Source: Planctomycetota bacterium (GTDB taxonomy: Bacteria; Planctomycetota; UBA8742; UBA2392). From it: a stretch of DNA of 50,753 nt. The position numbers and the translations under genes are program-made. Of the stretch, positions 23,657-31,713 are shown one piece after another; position 1 is the first letter of the stretch; every line of letters begins with the position of its first letter. The DNA is taken from NCBI GenBank assembly GCA_019186845.1, contig JABARW010000036.1:1-50753 (forward strand), read 5' to 3'. The notes below the pieces were generated by a model, which did no database searches, was not told where the DNA came from, and saw only the letters and a list, made by a program, of their open reading frames with translations.

Positions 23657-26140
23657 TTACCGAGCTTTCTGCCGGCGCCACGGCCGCAGGGCAAGACGAC
23701 TCAAGGCCAGGAGCGCCAGGGCCCACGCCGCGCCGATGGCGCGGACCGACTCCGACGTCGTGCAGCCTCCGCCGCCTCCGGACTCGCCAGGCGCAACCGC
23801 GCTTACCGTGATACTGAAAACCTGCTGGGCGGGAGTGCCCACGCCGTTGCTCGCCGTAAGGGTGATGGGCCCAGCGACTCCCACGTCGCCCGCGCCCGGA
23901 GCGCCGCTGAGCGTGCTGCCGCTGAGCGTCAGCCACGAGGGCAGGCCCGCCGCGCTCAGGGTCGGCGTCGGCGTGCCGGACACGGAGATGGCGTAGCTGT
24001 ACAGGCTGCCGGCCGTGGCGCTAGTGGGTGGTGTGCTGCCAAAGGCCGGGGCCGAAGTTCCGCTTGTCACCGTGAGCGTAAACTGAGTAACCGCGCTCAA
24101 TGAGCCGCTGTCCAGCACCGTCAGCGTGATGGTGGCGCTGCCCGTCTGTCCGGCGGCGGGCGTCACGGTGAGGGTGCGGCCGGCTCCGCTGCCGCCCAGG
24201 GCAAGGTTGGCCGGGTTGTTGGGCACGAGCGTGGCATTGCTGCTGGCGGCGCTGACGGTGAGCGTGCCGGGCGCATCCTGTGCGTCGCCCACGCTGAAGG
24301 CCAGTGCGCCGGTGTTTGTGTTGACCGCCACGGACTGATTGGCAATGGGCGTGATGGTGGGCGCCGTGTTGGCCGCCCCGCCGCTCTGGTTCATCAGCCA
24401 GCTCAGGCTGCCGGAGGGCCGGTGTTCCCAGCCATACTTGCGCCAGGGCGTGACACGATAGGCGGTGAGCCCGCTGGCGGGACCCGTGGGGCGAATCCAG
24501 TAATTGACGCCGATGTCGTAGGCATCGTAGCAGTGGTCGGCCATGGTTTTCATGGCGGGATCGGGGGCGCCGGTGAGCTCGCTGAAATACCAGCTCCAGG
24601 CCAGGGCCGCAGCAACCTCCAGACTGTGCTCTTCTTCGCCTGTGCTGCGCACGTCACTCACGCCGTCATAGCGCATCATGTAGTCGACGTAATACAGCGC
24701 ACCGCCGCCGTACTGATGGGCTGTGTCGCTCTTGCTGGCCACGCGAAGGAAGTTGCCCATGCGGCGTATGAACGCGGCAATGTTCGTGTCTTCCGTGAAG
24801 GCATAGGCGCGGATCATGGCGTCCTGCAGGAGTACGCTCATCCAGCTTGAGGCCAGGAAGGCGCTTGCCGTGCCGTCGCCGTGCTGCGAGCCGTAGTGAT
24901 ACAGCCCGCCATCGACGCGGCCGGCGCTGGGGATGGCGGGTGATGTGCCGGCGGCCCCGTTCTGGTGCCAGATCAGGTGGCCAGTCTGGGTGGTGATGCG
25001 GGTACGCGCGGCGCTGTCGCCCTTGACCTCGAACAGGATGACGTTGGCCAGCAGTTTGAAGGCGACACTGCGCTCGGTCCAGAAACCCAGAGCCGGCGAC
25101 CACTGGCTGTTGGGCGCGTTGGTTTCCTGGCACTGCACCACCCAGTCCATGGCGTTGTAGACGTCGTTGTCGCCTGTGAGCCAGTAGTGGTAGGCGAGGC
25201 ACTCGTTGTAGCTGTACTTGCTGTCCACGCCTGCGGCTGGATTGGGGTCCTTGAGCGAGAAGCCCCCAATGGCGCTGGCGGGGGTCGTCGTGTTGCTGTA
25301 CAGCTTGCCCTTGTAGAAGGTGCAGTTGCGCACAGCCTCTCTCAGGTGCTTGAAATTGCCGCTGCGCAGGTAGAGGGCGAACATCGCGCTGGCGCGGTCA
25401 TAGAGCCAGGGCTCAAAGTCAGTCTTGAAGGGGCACTGGTTGGGCGCGGTGACTGCCGCGTCGTCTTCATTGATCAGCGAAAAGAAGTTGTTGTGCTGCG
25501 CGTGGTCACGCTCGGTGTATCCGGGCCAGGTGGCGATGGCGTCGTTGGTGGCGGGGTTCTCGCGCACAAGAGCCACGCCATTGTCGAGTGGGTCCATGCG
25601 CCGCGCGCTGAGGGCTCCGTTGGCGGTCCAGGCCTTGGGGAGCAAAACGTAGACCTGGGGCTCCCACACGTTGTCAGCCGCGACCCAGGGAGCCGTTGTG
25701 ACCTGCTGCCAGCCGCTGCGCGGGTTGGTCAGGGAGGGCAGGCTGGACGTGCGGTTGTTCTGTCCCCATTCGAGGGTGACGTCCTCGGCGTTGGGGTAGC
25801 TCACGGAGAAGGTGTAGTTGAACTGGATGCGGGCCACGCGCACGCTGGCGCCGTCGAGGCTGGTGTTCGTCACATGGCGCCACGGCGTGAGCTGCTCGAC
25901 ATAGGCCGCGATCTCCGTACTGCCGCTGAGCACGCGAACTTGCGCCAGTTGCGCCTGCGTCACGCTGCCGCGCAAGAAGGGCATGCCAAACGTGACCAGG
26001 CGCGGCGTGCCGGGCGCCAGTCCTTCCACGGGGTGCAGGCGCAGGGTGATGCTGCCGCTTTGCTGCGCGGGGGCAAAGAAGGGTTCGACGGCGCGCAGGG
26101 CCGGCGCCAACAGCAGCGCGAAGGCGAGAATCAGACGCAT
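23657..26140 (-). CDS. Large secreted protein with Ig-like domains and C-terminal sorting tail
   Basis: An 827-residue exported protein. The signal peptide is MRLILAFALLLAPALRA. Residues about 20-580 form a domain rich in Trp, Tyr and helix-type repeats (ASAMFALYLRSGNFKHL; SYNECLAYHYWLTGDNDVY) that suggest an alpha/alpha-toroid as in glycan-degrading enzymes, but no catalytic motif was identified. Two beta domains follow: a cadherin-like one (about 585-690, APTITPIANQSVAVN) and a He_PIG-type putative Ig domain (about 690-780, ATAGSLYSYAISVSGTP). The tail has GGGGGC, a hydrophobic helix and an Arg-rich end, like MYXO-CTERM/GlyGly-CTERM tails. Start 26140 has GGGAG upstream. Probably a cell-surface or outer-membrane enzyme. 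Confidence 0.8.
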   Translation of the reverse strand: MRLILAFALLLAPALRAVEPFFAPAQQSGSITLRLHPVEGLAPGTPRLVTFGMPFLRGSVTQAQLAQVRVLSGSTEIAAYVEQLTPWRHVTNTSLDGASVRVARIQFNYTFSVSYPNAEDVTLEWGQNNRTSSLPSLTNPRSGWQQVTTAPWVAADNVWEPQVYVLLPKAWTANGALSARRMDPLDNGVALVRENPATNDAIATWPGYTERDHAQHNNFFSLINEDDAAVTAPNQCPFKTDFEPWLYDRASAMFALYLRSGNFKHLREAVRNCTFYKGKLYSNTTTPASAIGGFSLKDPNPAAGVDSKYSYNECLAYHYWLTGDNDVYNAMDWVVQCQETNAPNSQWSPALGFWTERSVAFKLLANVILFEVKGDSAARTRITTQTGHLIWHQNGAAGTSPAIPSAGRVDGGLYHYGSQHGDGTASAFLASSWMSVLLQDAMIRAYAFTEDTNIAAFIRRMGNFLRVASKSDTAHQYGGGALYYVDYMMRYDGVSDVRSTGEEEHSLEVAAALAWSWYFSELTGAPDPAMKTMADHCYDAYDIGVNYWIRPTGPASGLTAYRVTPWRKYGWEHRPSGSLSWLMNQSGGAANTAPTITPIANQSVAVNTNTGALAFSVGDAQDAPGTLTVSAASSNATLVPNNPANLALGGSGAGRTLTVTPAAGQTGSATITLTVLDSGSLSAVTQFTLTVTSGTSAPAFGSTPPTSATAGSLYSYAISVSGTPTPTLSAAGLPSWLTLSGSTLSGAPGAGDVGVAGPITLTASNGVGTPAQQVFSITVSAVAPGESGGGGGCTTSESVRAIGAAWALALLALSRLALRPWRRQKAR

Positions 26141-26267
26141 GCAAGGGCTCCCGGGGCTGCCCCGAAAATGCGCAAGGCGGCCCGCGGGGGTCACAAAATC
26201 ACGCCGTCTCGTGCGAAGTCCCTATGCCGGATGCCCGACGCCTCGACCTGCTGCTTTTGCCGCGTGC

Positions 26268-26295
26268 TTGACAACGGCACTGACTTCGCAATGAT
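26268..26295 (+). promoter_or_regulatory. Possible promoter of the acetyltransferase gene
   Basis: An exact TTGACA (26268-26273) is followed after 16 bases by AATGAT, four of six matches to the -10 consensus. Transcription would start about 50 bases before the ATG at 26350. Confidence 0.4.
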
Positions 26296-26349
26296 CGTCG
26301 CCCGAGAGCCAACCCGACAACCGCTTCCTGATCCGATACGAGGTGCAGC

Positions 26350-27171
26350 ATGGCTGATTTGCCGCACTCGCCGATCCAATTAATCGGCGAGAAGTTCCCC
26401 TACACCAGGATTGAAGTATCCGCCGAGGCCGAGAAGCTCTACGACGAGTGGATCGCGCGCCTGTTTGCGCGCATCAGCTCCGGCGAGGACCGCAACGACA
26501 TCTGCCGCGACACGCTTTCCGAACTCTATGGCGTGCCGCGCGGCAACGCGATCCTCAATGCCCAGTTTGACCCCCGCAACATCACGCTGGAGCCCGAGTA
26601 CTACGGCGACTGCGACATGAAGCGGTTTCTGGAGCGCAAGCCGTTGCTCTGGCTCTGGTACATGTTTGACAAATCGCCCGCGGGCCTGAACCTGGACTTC
26701 GGCTTCAAGTTCCGGCGCGCTCTGGCGCCTTTCATCTTCAAGAAGGTGGGCAAGAACTTCAAGTGCTTCCCCTTCGTCGAGTTCACGTTCGGCTACAACC
26801 TTGAGATCGGTGATGACGTGGTGTTCCACCGCTGGGTGTTCATCGACGACCGCTTTACGGTCAAGATCGGCAGCCACACATCGTTGAGCGACTACGTCAA
26901 CGTCTACTCCCACACCCACGACATCAACTGCCGCTATTACGTCAGCAACCTGCCCACCGTCATCGGCAACAACTGCCGCGTGACCTACCACAGCACGGTC
27001 CTGGCCGGCACGAAGATGGCCGACAACTCCATGCTGGGCGCTTTGGGCCTGCTGACGCGCGAGACGCGGCCCGACAGCGTATACGTGGGCATCCCCGCGA
27101 AGAAAGTGAAGGACAAGGATCCCCGGCACCACTGCAGGCCCGGGGATCACCCGGATGAAACCATCACCTGA
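26350..27171 (+). CDS. Left-handed beta-helix acyltransferase
   Basis: A 273-residue protein whose second half has hexapeptide-repeat sequence of the LbH acyltransferase superfamily: YNLEIGDDVVFHRWVFIDD, VKIGSHTSLSDYVNVYSHTH, PTVIGNNCRVTYHSTVLAGT and DSVYVGIPAKKVKDKD. The SHTHD histidines are the expected catalytic position of galactoside/maltose acetyltransferase-like enzymes. The first 120 residues are a helical domain without recognised relatives. Acetyl- or succinyl-CoA donor and a sugar acceptor are likely but unproven. It lies 100 bases upstream of cysK on the same strand; serine acetyltransferase (CysE) is also an LbH enzyme, but the sequence does not look like CysE. Confidence 0.82.
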   Translation: MADLPHSPIQLIGEKFPYTRIEVSAEAEKLYDEWIARLFARISSGEDRNDICRDTLSELYGVPRGNAILNAQFDPRNITLEPEYYGDCDMKRFLERKPLLWLWYMFDKSPAGLNLDFGFKFRRALAPFIFKKVGKNFKCFPFVEFTFGYNLEIGDDVVFHRWVFIDDRFTVKIGSHTSLSDYVNVYSHTHDINCRYYVSNLPTVIGNNCRVTYHSTVLAGTKMADNSMLGALGLLTRETRPDSVYVGIPAKKVKDKDPRHHCRPGDHPDETIT

Positions 27172-27183
27172 TGCTTGTCGTCG

Positions 27184-27265
27184 GTTGCCGGTCGTCGGTC
27201 GTCGGCAACTGCAACGTACAGACCTTCTCTTACGACCGACTACCGAATACCGACTAACGACGACC
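27184..27265 (+). promoter_or_regulatory. Structured leader upstream of cysK with pseudoknot potential
   Basis: GTTGCCG (27184-27190) pairs with CGGCAAC (27203-27209). The loop GTCGGTCGT (27194-27202) is perfectly complementary to ACGACCGAC (27232-27240), an H-type pseudoknot layout. The overlapping GGTCGTCG (27190-27197) is instead complementary to CGACGACC (27258-27265), seven bases before the cysK ATG. The two pairings exclude each other. It may be a folded dispersed repeat rather than a regulator. Confidence 0.35.
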
Positions 27266-27271
27266 AATCCC

Positions 27272-28198
27272 ATGGCTAAACGCGTCAATGCTATTCACGA
27301 ACTGATCGGCGACACGCCAGTCGTGCGCCTCAACCGTATGGTCCCGGCCAACGCGGCCACTGTCTATGCCAAGATCGAATACGCCAATCCCGGCTGCTCC
27401 GTAAAGGATCGCATCGCACTTTCCATGATTCAGGAAGCCGAGAAGCGCGGCGAACTGACTCCCGGCAAGTCAGTCATTGTAGAAGGCACCAGCGGCAACA
27501 CGGGCATCGGGCTGGCCCTCGTCGCGGCGAGCAAGGGCTACAAGTGCATCCTGTGCATGCCCGAGAGCATGACCGTCGAGCGCCGCAACACGCTCAAGGC
27601 GTACGGCGCGGAACTTGTGCTCACGCCCGCCAGCGAGGGCATGCGCGGCGCCGTCAACAAGGCCAAGGAAATCGTGTCCCAGAACCCCAACGCCTGGGAG
27701 GCCAGGCAGTTTGACAACGCTGACAACCCCCTCATCCACCGCAACACCACCGGCCCCGAAATTCTGCAGCAGGTGCCCGAGCTGGACGCCCTCGTCGCAG
27801 GTATCGGCACGGGTGGCACCGTGAGCGGCGCCGGCCGCGTCATCAAGGCGGCAAAGCCGCACGTCAAGGTATACGCCGTGGAGCCCAAGGACTCGCCGCT
27901 GCTGACAGAGGGTAAGGCAGGCCCCCACAAGATCCAGGGCATCGGCGCAAACTTCGTGCCGAGCATCCTGGACCGCGAAGTCTACGACCAGGTCATCGAC
28001 GTGACCTACCCCGACGCCATTGCCACGGCGCGCCGTCTGTGCCGCGAGGAGGGCATCTTCTCGGGCATCAGCACGGGCGCCATCTGCTTTGCGGCACTGG
28101 ACGTGGCCAGAAAGCTGGGCAAGGGCAAAACGGTGGTGTTCGTGGTGTGCGATTACGGCGAACGCTACAGCACGCACGAACTCTGGGCGCAGGCGTAA
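27272..28198 (+). CDS. cysK: Cysteine synthase A (O-acetylserine sulfhydrylase)
   Basis: A 308-residue PLP enzyme that makes cysteine from O-acetylserine and sulfide. The PLP lysine is K45 in PGCSVKDRIA, the substrate loop is TSGNTG (73-78), the phosphate-binding loop is GIGTGGTVSGAG, and GIFSGISTGA near the C terminus is also typical. Length and motifs fit CysK rather than cystathionine beta-synthase, and no CBS domain follows. The start at 27272 gives the family N terminus MAKRVNAIHELIGDTPVV; the frame is open upstream into a repeat-like sequence. A 13-bp terminator stem follows the gene. Confidence 0.96.
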   Translation: MAKRVNAIHELIGDTPVVRLNRMVPANAATVYAKIEYANPGCSVKDRIALSMIQEAEKRGELTPGKSVIVEGTSGNTGIGLALVAASKGYKCILCMPESMTVERRNTLKAYGAELVLTPASEGMRGAVNKAKEIVSQNPNAWEARQFDNADNPLIHRNTTGPEILQQVPELDALVAGIGTGGTVSGAGRVIKAAKPHVKVYAVEPKDSPLLTEGKAGPHKIQGIGANFVPSILDREVYDQVIDVTYPDAIATARRLCREEGIFSGISTGAICFAALDVARKLGKGKTVVFVVCDYGERYSTHELWAQA

Positions 28199-28214
28199 TC
28201 CAGCTTGCCATCTG

Positions 28215-28244
28215 AAGGGAGTGCCGCGGAAGCGGCACTCCCTT
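28215..28244. terminator. Bidirectional terminator between cysK and queF
   Basis: A perfect 13-bp stem, AAGGGAGTGCCGC (28215-28227) with its complement (28232-28244), closes a GGAA tetraloop. TTCGCTTT follows on the plus strand. It lies between convergent genes. Confidence 0.8.
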
Positions 28245-28274
28245 CGCTTTGGGCCGGAGTTGCCGCGGGTGCGC

Positions 28275-28652
28275 TCAACGCCGCCGGGCAGTCGCTGGCC
28301 GCTTGTGCTCCACACGCACGGTTGTCGTGATGCCGCCGTGGGCGTGAAAGTCGGCCGTGAGGGTCAGTTTGCGCGGCTTGAGCGCCTTGATCAGATCGTC
28401 GGCGATGCGATTGGTGACGGCTTCATGGAAGATGCCGACGTTGCGCCATGCATGCACGTAGAGCTTCCAGGCCTTGAGTTCAAGGCAGAGCTTGTCCGGA
28501 GTGTAGGAGAGGGTCAGGGTGGCGAAGTCGGGGTGGCCGGTCTTGGGGCAGACGCAGGTGAACTCGGGGGCCGTGATCACGATCTCGTAATCACGCCCGA
28601 CGGCGGGGTTGTCGAAAGTGTCAAGCTGGCCGTGGCGTGGCGCGGGATTCAT
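28275..28652 (-). CDS. queF: PreQ1 synthase (NADPH-dependent 7-cyano-7-deazaguanine reductase)
   Basis: A 125-residue unimodular QueF (YkvM type), which reduces preQ0 to preQ1 in queuosine biosynthesis. FTCVCPKTGHPDFATL contains the catalytic cysteine (C35) and aspartate (D42), and LYVHAWRNVGIFHEAVTN is the QueF NADPH-binding and active-site segment. The usual ESKS-type motif before LY reads ELKAWK here, a mild deviation. AGGA lies before the ATG. It begins six bases after the stop of the upstream minus-strand gene, so the two form an operon. No preQ1 riboswitch signature was found upstream. Confidence 0.93.
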   Translation of the reverse strand: MNPAPRHGQLDTFDNPAVGRDYEIVITAPEFTCVCPKTGHPDFATLTLSYTPDKLCLELKAWKLYVHAWRNVGIFHEAVTNRIADDLIKALKPRKLTLTADFHAHGGITTTVRVEHKRPATARRR

Positions 28653-28658
28653 GGCGTC

Positions 28659-29057
28659 CTACTTGTGCGGGAAGCTGGGGAAGGCGCCCGTGCTGTCCAG
28701 CTTCGGCGGGCCCACCCCGAAAACCTTGATGTCGTGGGGGCTGACAAACCCGACGCGGCGGGTGCCGTCGCCCATGTTCTGGGGGCGCATGGAGTACTTC
28801 AGGCCGCGATTCCAGACTTCCTCGGCGAAACGGTTCACATTGACCACATTGATCTCGAGGTGCACGCCCACACTGCGGGGGTGTTCGGCCGTGGCCTTGA
28901 TCATGCGCAGCAGAAAGCGCGCGGTATTGACCTGGCGCGAGTTCTCGTCAATCACGATCGGCGCGGTATCAAACACGCGCCCGAAGAACTCCGCCTCCGT
29001 GACCGGGTTCTCCACGAAGATCACCACAAACTGGTTGCCCGCCAGATTGTCGTTCAA
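28659..29057 (-). CDS. Unknown protein co-transcribed with queF
   Basis: A small soluble protein of about 132 residues, with no signal peptide or membrane segment and no family recognised. The start is uncertain. TTG at 29057 follows GGGAGG at a good distance and gives LNDNLAGNQFVVIFVENPVT. An ATG at 29132 is possible, but it lies inside a hairpin of the repeat array, making that N terminus unlikely. The gene ends six bases before queF. A queuosine-linked role is inferred from position only. Confidence 0.6.
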   Translation of the reverse strand: MNDNLAGNQFVVIFVENPVTEAEFFGRVFDTAPIVIDENSRQVNTARFLLRMIKATAEHPRSVGVHLEINVVNVNRFAEEVWNRGLKYSMRPQNMGDGTRRVGFVSPHDIKVFGVGPPKLDSTGAFPSFPHK

Positions 29058-29116
29058 TGGGCCTCCCTGCGAATGTGCGTGCGCGAGATTACGAATCGCT
29101 GCCCCCAAAGCAGGCT

Positions 29117-29262
29117 GCTGAAAAAGTGGCATCCGGCCACCTTTTCAGCCCGGTCGGGCCTAAGTGAATCTGGCCCGACCTCCATTTCAAGCGGCTCTTC
29201 AGCCGCATGAAATGCGCAAGCCATCCATGGCTTGCGTATGCAGGCCGTATTTCAACGGCCTG
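29117..29262. repeat. Array of five consecutive hairpins
   Basis: Five inverted repeats lie end to end. H1 29117-29149 (8 plus 5 bp, one mismatch). H2 29152-29180 (9 bp, 11-base loop). H3 29184-29213 (6 plus 6 bp, CTTC loop). H4 29212-29239 (9 to 12 bp, TCCA loop). H5 29241-29262 (8 bp, ATTTCA loop). A weaker 5-bp sixth may follow at 29268-29289. The array sits between moaA and the queF operon, all on the minus strand, and has no reading frame of its own. It resembles a composite REP-like dispersed element. Confidence 0.8.
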
Positions 29263-29328
29263 TTCAAGGCGCCTATCCCAACGTGCGCCGCGCCAAATGC
29301 AAGGGTCTATTGCGGAGCCTGAGCGGGG

Positions 29329-30399
29329 TCAGCCGCCCACGGTGCTCATGTCGAAATTGCGCGAAAACTCGTGCTTCTCGGGCTTGTTCCAGATGGCTTC
29401 GCGGATGACGGCCACCAGCTTGTCGCGGGAGTAGCCCTCACTGCGCAGCAGCTTCTTGACGTGGTACTTCTCGTCGTGAAGCAGGCAGGACTTCAAGCGT
29501 CCGTCGCTGGTCAGGCGGATACGGTTGCAGTTCTCGCAGAAAGGGTTGAACACCGGGCTGATGACGCCAATGAACCCTCTGGCACCGCGGATGCGGAAAT
29601 AGCGGGCCGGGCCCGCCCCGTCGGGCCGGTCCTGCGTTTCCTCGAGTTCAAAGCGCGCGGCCAGGTCGCGCTTCATTTCCTCGATGGAGTACATCTGTTC
29701 CTGGGGGGTCTTGCGGAGGAATTCGGTGGCCGCTGTGTGCCCGCCAAAGGCGCGGAATTCGTCATCGGCGCCATCGGCGATGTTGGCCCCCATGTTCCTG
29801 ATCGCCTTCTCGCGTTGCCATTGTCCCATGGGCATGTATTCGATGAAGCGCACGCTCAGCGGGTACTTGAGTGTCAGGGCCGCCAGTTCCGGCAACTCGT
29901 CCTCGTTGAAGCCACGCATCATCACGCAGTTGAGTTTGATCGTGAAGCCGCCGTGGGCGACAGCGGCCAGGATGCCGTCGAAGGTGGGCTTGAGCTTGCC
30001 GCCGCGGGTTATCTGCGCGAATCGGTCCGTCCGCAGGGAGTCAAGGCTGATGTTGAGATTGCGCACCCCCGCGCGGTGCAGGGGGTCAAGCACTTCGGCC
30101 AGGTGGCTCGCGTTGGTCGAAAGTCCCAGCTTGCGGACCCCTTCGATACGCCCCACGCGCTCAATGAGGTCGATGATGCCCTGGCGCACCAGGGGTTCAC
30201 CGCCCGTGAAACGAATGTAGTTCACGCCGCATTGGGCGGCCGCCACGCAGACTTCTTCGATTTCTTCCAGCGTGAGGATCTCGTCGCGCGGCTTGAGCTG
30301 CAGCAGGTCGCCCGAGAGGCAATAGAAACAGCGCATGTTGCAGCGGTCCGTTACGGACACGCGCATGGAGTGGACTTCGCGGCCGAACTGGTCTTTCAC
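29329..30399 (-). CDS. moaA: GTP 3',8-cyclase
   Basis: A 356-residue radical-SAM enzyme for the first step of molybdenum cofactor synthesis. The SAM cluster motif is DRCNMRCFYC (C20, C24, C27). TGGEPLVR follows, and the C-terminal cluster that binds GTP is FCENCNRIRLTSDGRLKSC. The chain ends in Gly-Gly, a feature needed for activity in known MoaA proteins. It is slightly longer than usual (about 330) through an insertion around residues 205-240. The start is GTG at 30399 with GAGCAGG before it. Other molybdopterin genes are not adjacent; a MoeB-like gene is at 15666. Confidence 0.96.
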   Translation of the reverse strand: MKDQFGREVHSMRVSVTDRCNMRCFYCLSGDLLQLKPRDEILTLEEIEEVCVAAAQCGVNYIRFTGGEPLVRQGIIDLIERVGRIEGVRKLGLSTNASHLAEVLDPLHRAGVRNLNISLDSLRTDRFAQITRGGKLKPTFDGILAAVAHGGFTIKLNCVMMRGFNEDELPELAALTLKYPLSVRFIEYMPMGQWQREKAIRNMGANIADGADDEFRAFGGHTAATEFLRKTPQEQMYSIEEMKRDLAARFELEETQDRPDGAGPARYFRIRGARGFIGVISPVFNPFCENCNRIRLTSDGRLKSCLLHDEKYHVKKLLRSEGYSRDKLVAVIREAIWNKPEKHEFSRNFDMSTVGG

Positions 30400-30471
30400 C
30401 GCCTGCTCGCTTTCCGCCCTTGATTGCCCGCCTTCAATATGCGCTTGTCGGCCGCTTCGCGCAAGGTCCGC

Positions 30472-31671
30472 TCAGCGCCAGTTGGCGCCCAGGTAGGCCA
30501 GGCCTTCGGACCGTACCGAGGCCGCCAGCATGATACTGCCCGCCAGCCAGAGCAGGGCCAACAAGGCGCCGACAGGGCGCCAGCGTGGAGGCGTCGCGCC
30601 CACGGCCAGCAGAATCAATCCCAAAAGGGACGGCCCGAGGATGCGGTCGTTGAGCTCCAGGGCGGTGCCCACGACCCGCCTTGCCGCCAGAACGAACATG
30701 AAGTGCGTCAGGGCCAGCGTGCCGCCCATGACGGCGAGGCGCTGGCCCGGGGTGCGTTGCTCGGCCGGGGTGCGCGCTGCATGGCGGAAGGCCGCTGCCA
30801 ACCACCCGAACAAGAGGGCCGCCGTCGCCAGCTTGAAACCGAACCAGACAGGCAGGGGCAGCGCCCATTGTCCAATGGTGTGCAAGGCCTGGGGCAGTTC
30901 TTCGGGCATCAGGGCCGTGTGCAGTTCAAAGGCCGTGGCCTCTCCTGCGACGAGGCTGTTTCGCAGCAGCCACGCCGCGAACACCAAGGTGCCGATGGCC
31001 CCGAATACGGCGCTGCGAAAGAGGCGGGCCCTTAGAGAGCCCTGGCCCACGAGCAACAGGCCGCAGCCGGCCAGCAGCATGCTCAGGGCCGCAAAGCGCG
31101 TCAGCAGGGCCAGAGCGCAGCAGAGGGCCGCCCAAAGCCAGGCGCGGCGGCACCTCTGCTCAAGTTGACCCAGGCCCAGCACGAAGCCCAGCAACAGCAG
31201 CGTGCATAGTGGTTCACTCCAAACCCACAGGTGCACATAGAGGAAGGCAGGAGCCGAGGCGAAAAGCCCGGCCGCCATCCAGCCCGCAGCGCGTGAGGCC
31301 AGTGCGGACGCCGTGAACCAGCCGAGCAGGCAGGTGTTGGCCAGGAGCAACGCCAGTTGGAGCATGCGCGCACCTTCGGGCCCCTGCAGGCCGACGCCAT
31401 GACCGGCAGCCAGCAGCAGGGGGTAGAGGGGCGGAAACTGCGTCACGGGCTCCGGGTCAAGCCAGTCGTCGCCCCGCGGATAGTCCACGTAGCCCTGGCC
31501 CTGCGAAAGCAGACGAGCGCTGGTCAGGTAGGTGCGGCCGTCAGGGCATACCCCCGGACCTGAAGGTGCCGTGGCCCAGGCCGCCAGCAGGCAGGCCCCC
31601 AGGGCCATCAGCAGCAGGGGCGCCCAGAACTTCCAGTCCGGGCGCGGCGTGGTGGGTATGGGTGCTTCCAC
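30472..31671 (-). CDS. Multi-pass membrane protein, GT-C glycosyltransferase-like
   Basis: A 399-residue protein with about ten hydrophobic segments. The first external loop has VCPDGRTYLTSARLLSQGQGYVDY and FPPLYPLLLA, and a later helix has WSEPLCTLLLL. This pattern (acidic residue early, then FPPLYP) matches membrane mannosyl/arabinosyltransferases of the PMT_2/ArnT type that use polyprenyl-phosphate sugars. Acceptor and sugar are unknown. It starts with GTG at 31671, divergent from the kinase gene across 42 bases. It lies 72 bases upstream of moaA on the same strand. Confidence 0.7.
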   Translation of the reverse strand: MEAPIPTTPRPDWKFWAPLLLMALGACLLAAWATAPSGPGVCPDGRTYLTSARLLSQGQGYVDYPRGDDWLDPEPVTQFPPLYPLLLAAGHGVGLQGPEGARMLQLALLLANTCLLGWFTASALASRAAGWMAAGLFASAPAFLYVHLWVWSEPLCTLLLLGFVLGLGQLEQRCRRAWLWAALCCALALLTRFAALSMLLAGCGLLLVGQGSLRARLFRSAVFGAIGTLVFAAWLLRNSLVAGEATAFELHTALMPEELPQALHTIGQWALPLPVWFGFKLATAALLFGWLAAAFRHAARTPAEQRTPGQRLAVMGGTLALTHFMFVLAARRVVGTALELNDRILGPSLLGLILLAVGATPPRWRPVGALLALLWLAGSIMLAASVRSEGLAYLGANWR

Positions 31672-31675
31672 GCCG

Positions 31676-31688
31676 GATATGTAATATC
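31676..31688. promoter_or_regulatory. AT-rich palindrome in the 42-base divergent promoter region
   Basis: GATAT-gta-ATATC is a perfect inverted repeat between the divergent GT-C and kinase genes. It contains TAATAT, a possible -10 box for the kinase, and TTACAT in the other direction. It could be overlapping -10 elements or an operator. Confidence 0.4.
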
Positions 31689-31713
31689 GCGCCCGGTCCT
31701 GGGGATACGCTGA

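Noticed and set aside
29058..29132. Longer N terminus for the protein at 28659
   Set aside because: These codons fall in and beside the first hairpin of the repeat array; TTG at 29057 with GGGAGG is better supported.
28653..29328. PreQ1 riboswitch upstream of queF
   Set aside because: None of the conserved preQ1-I elements were found; the hairpins present have a different architecture.
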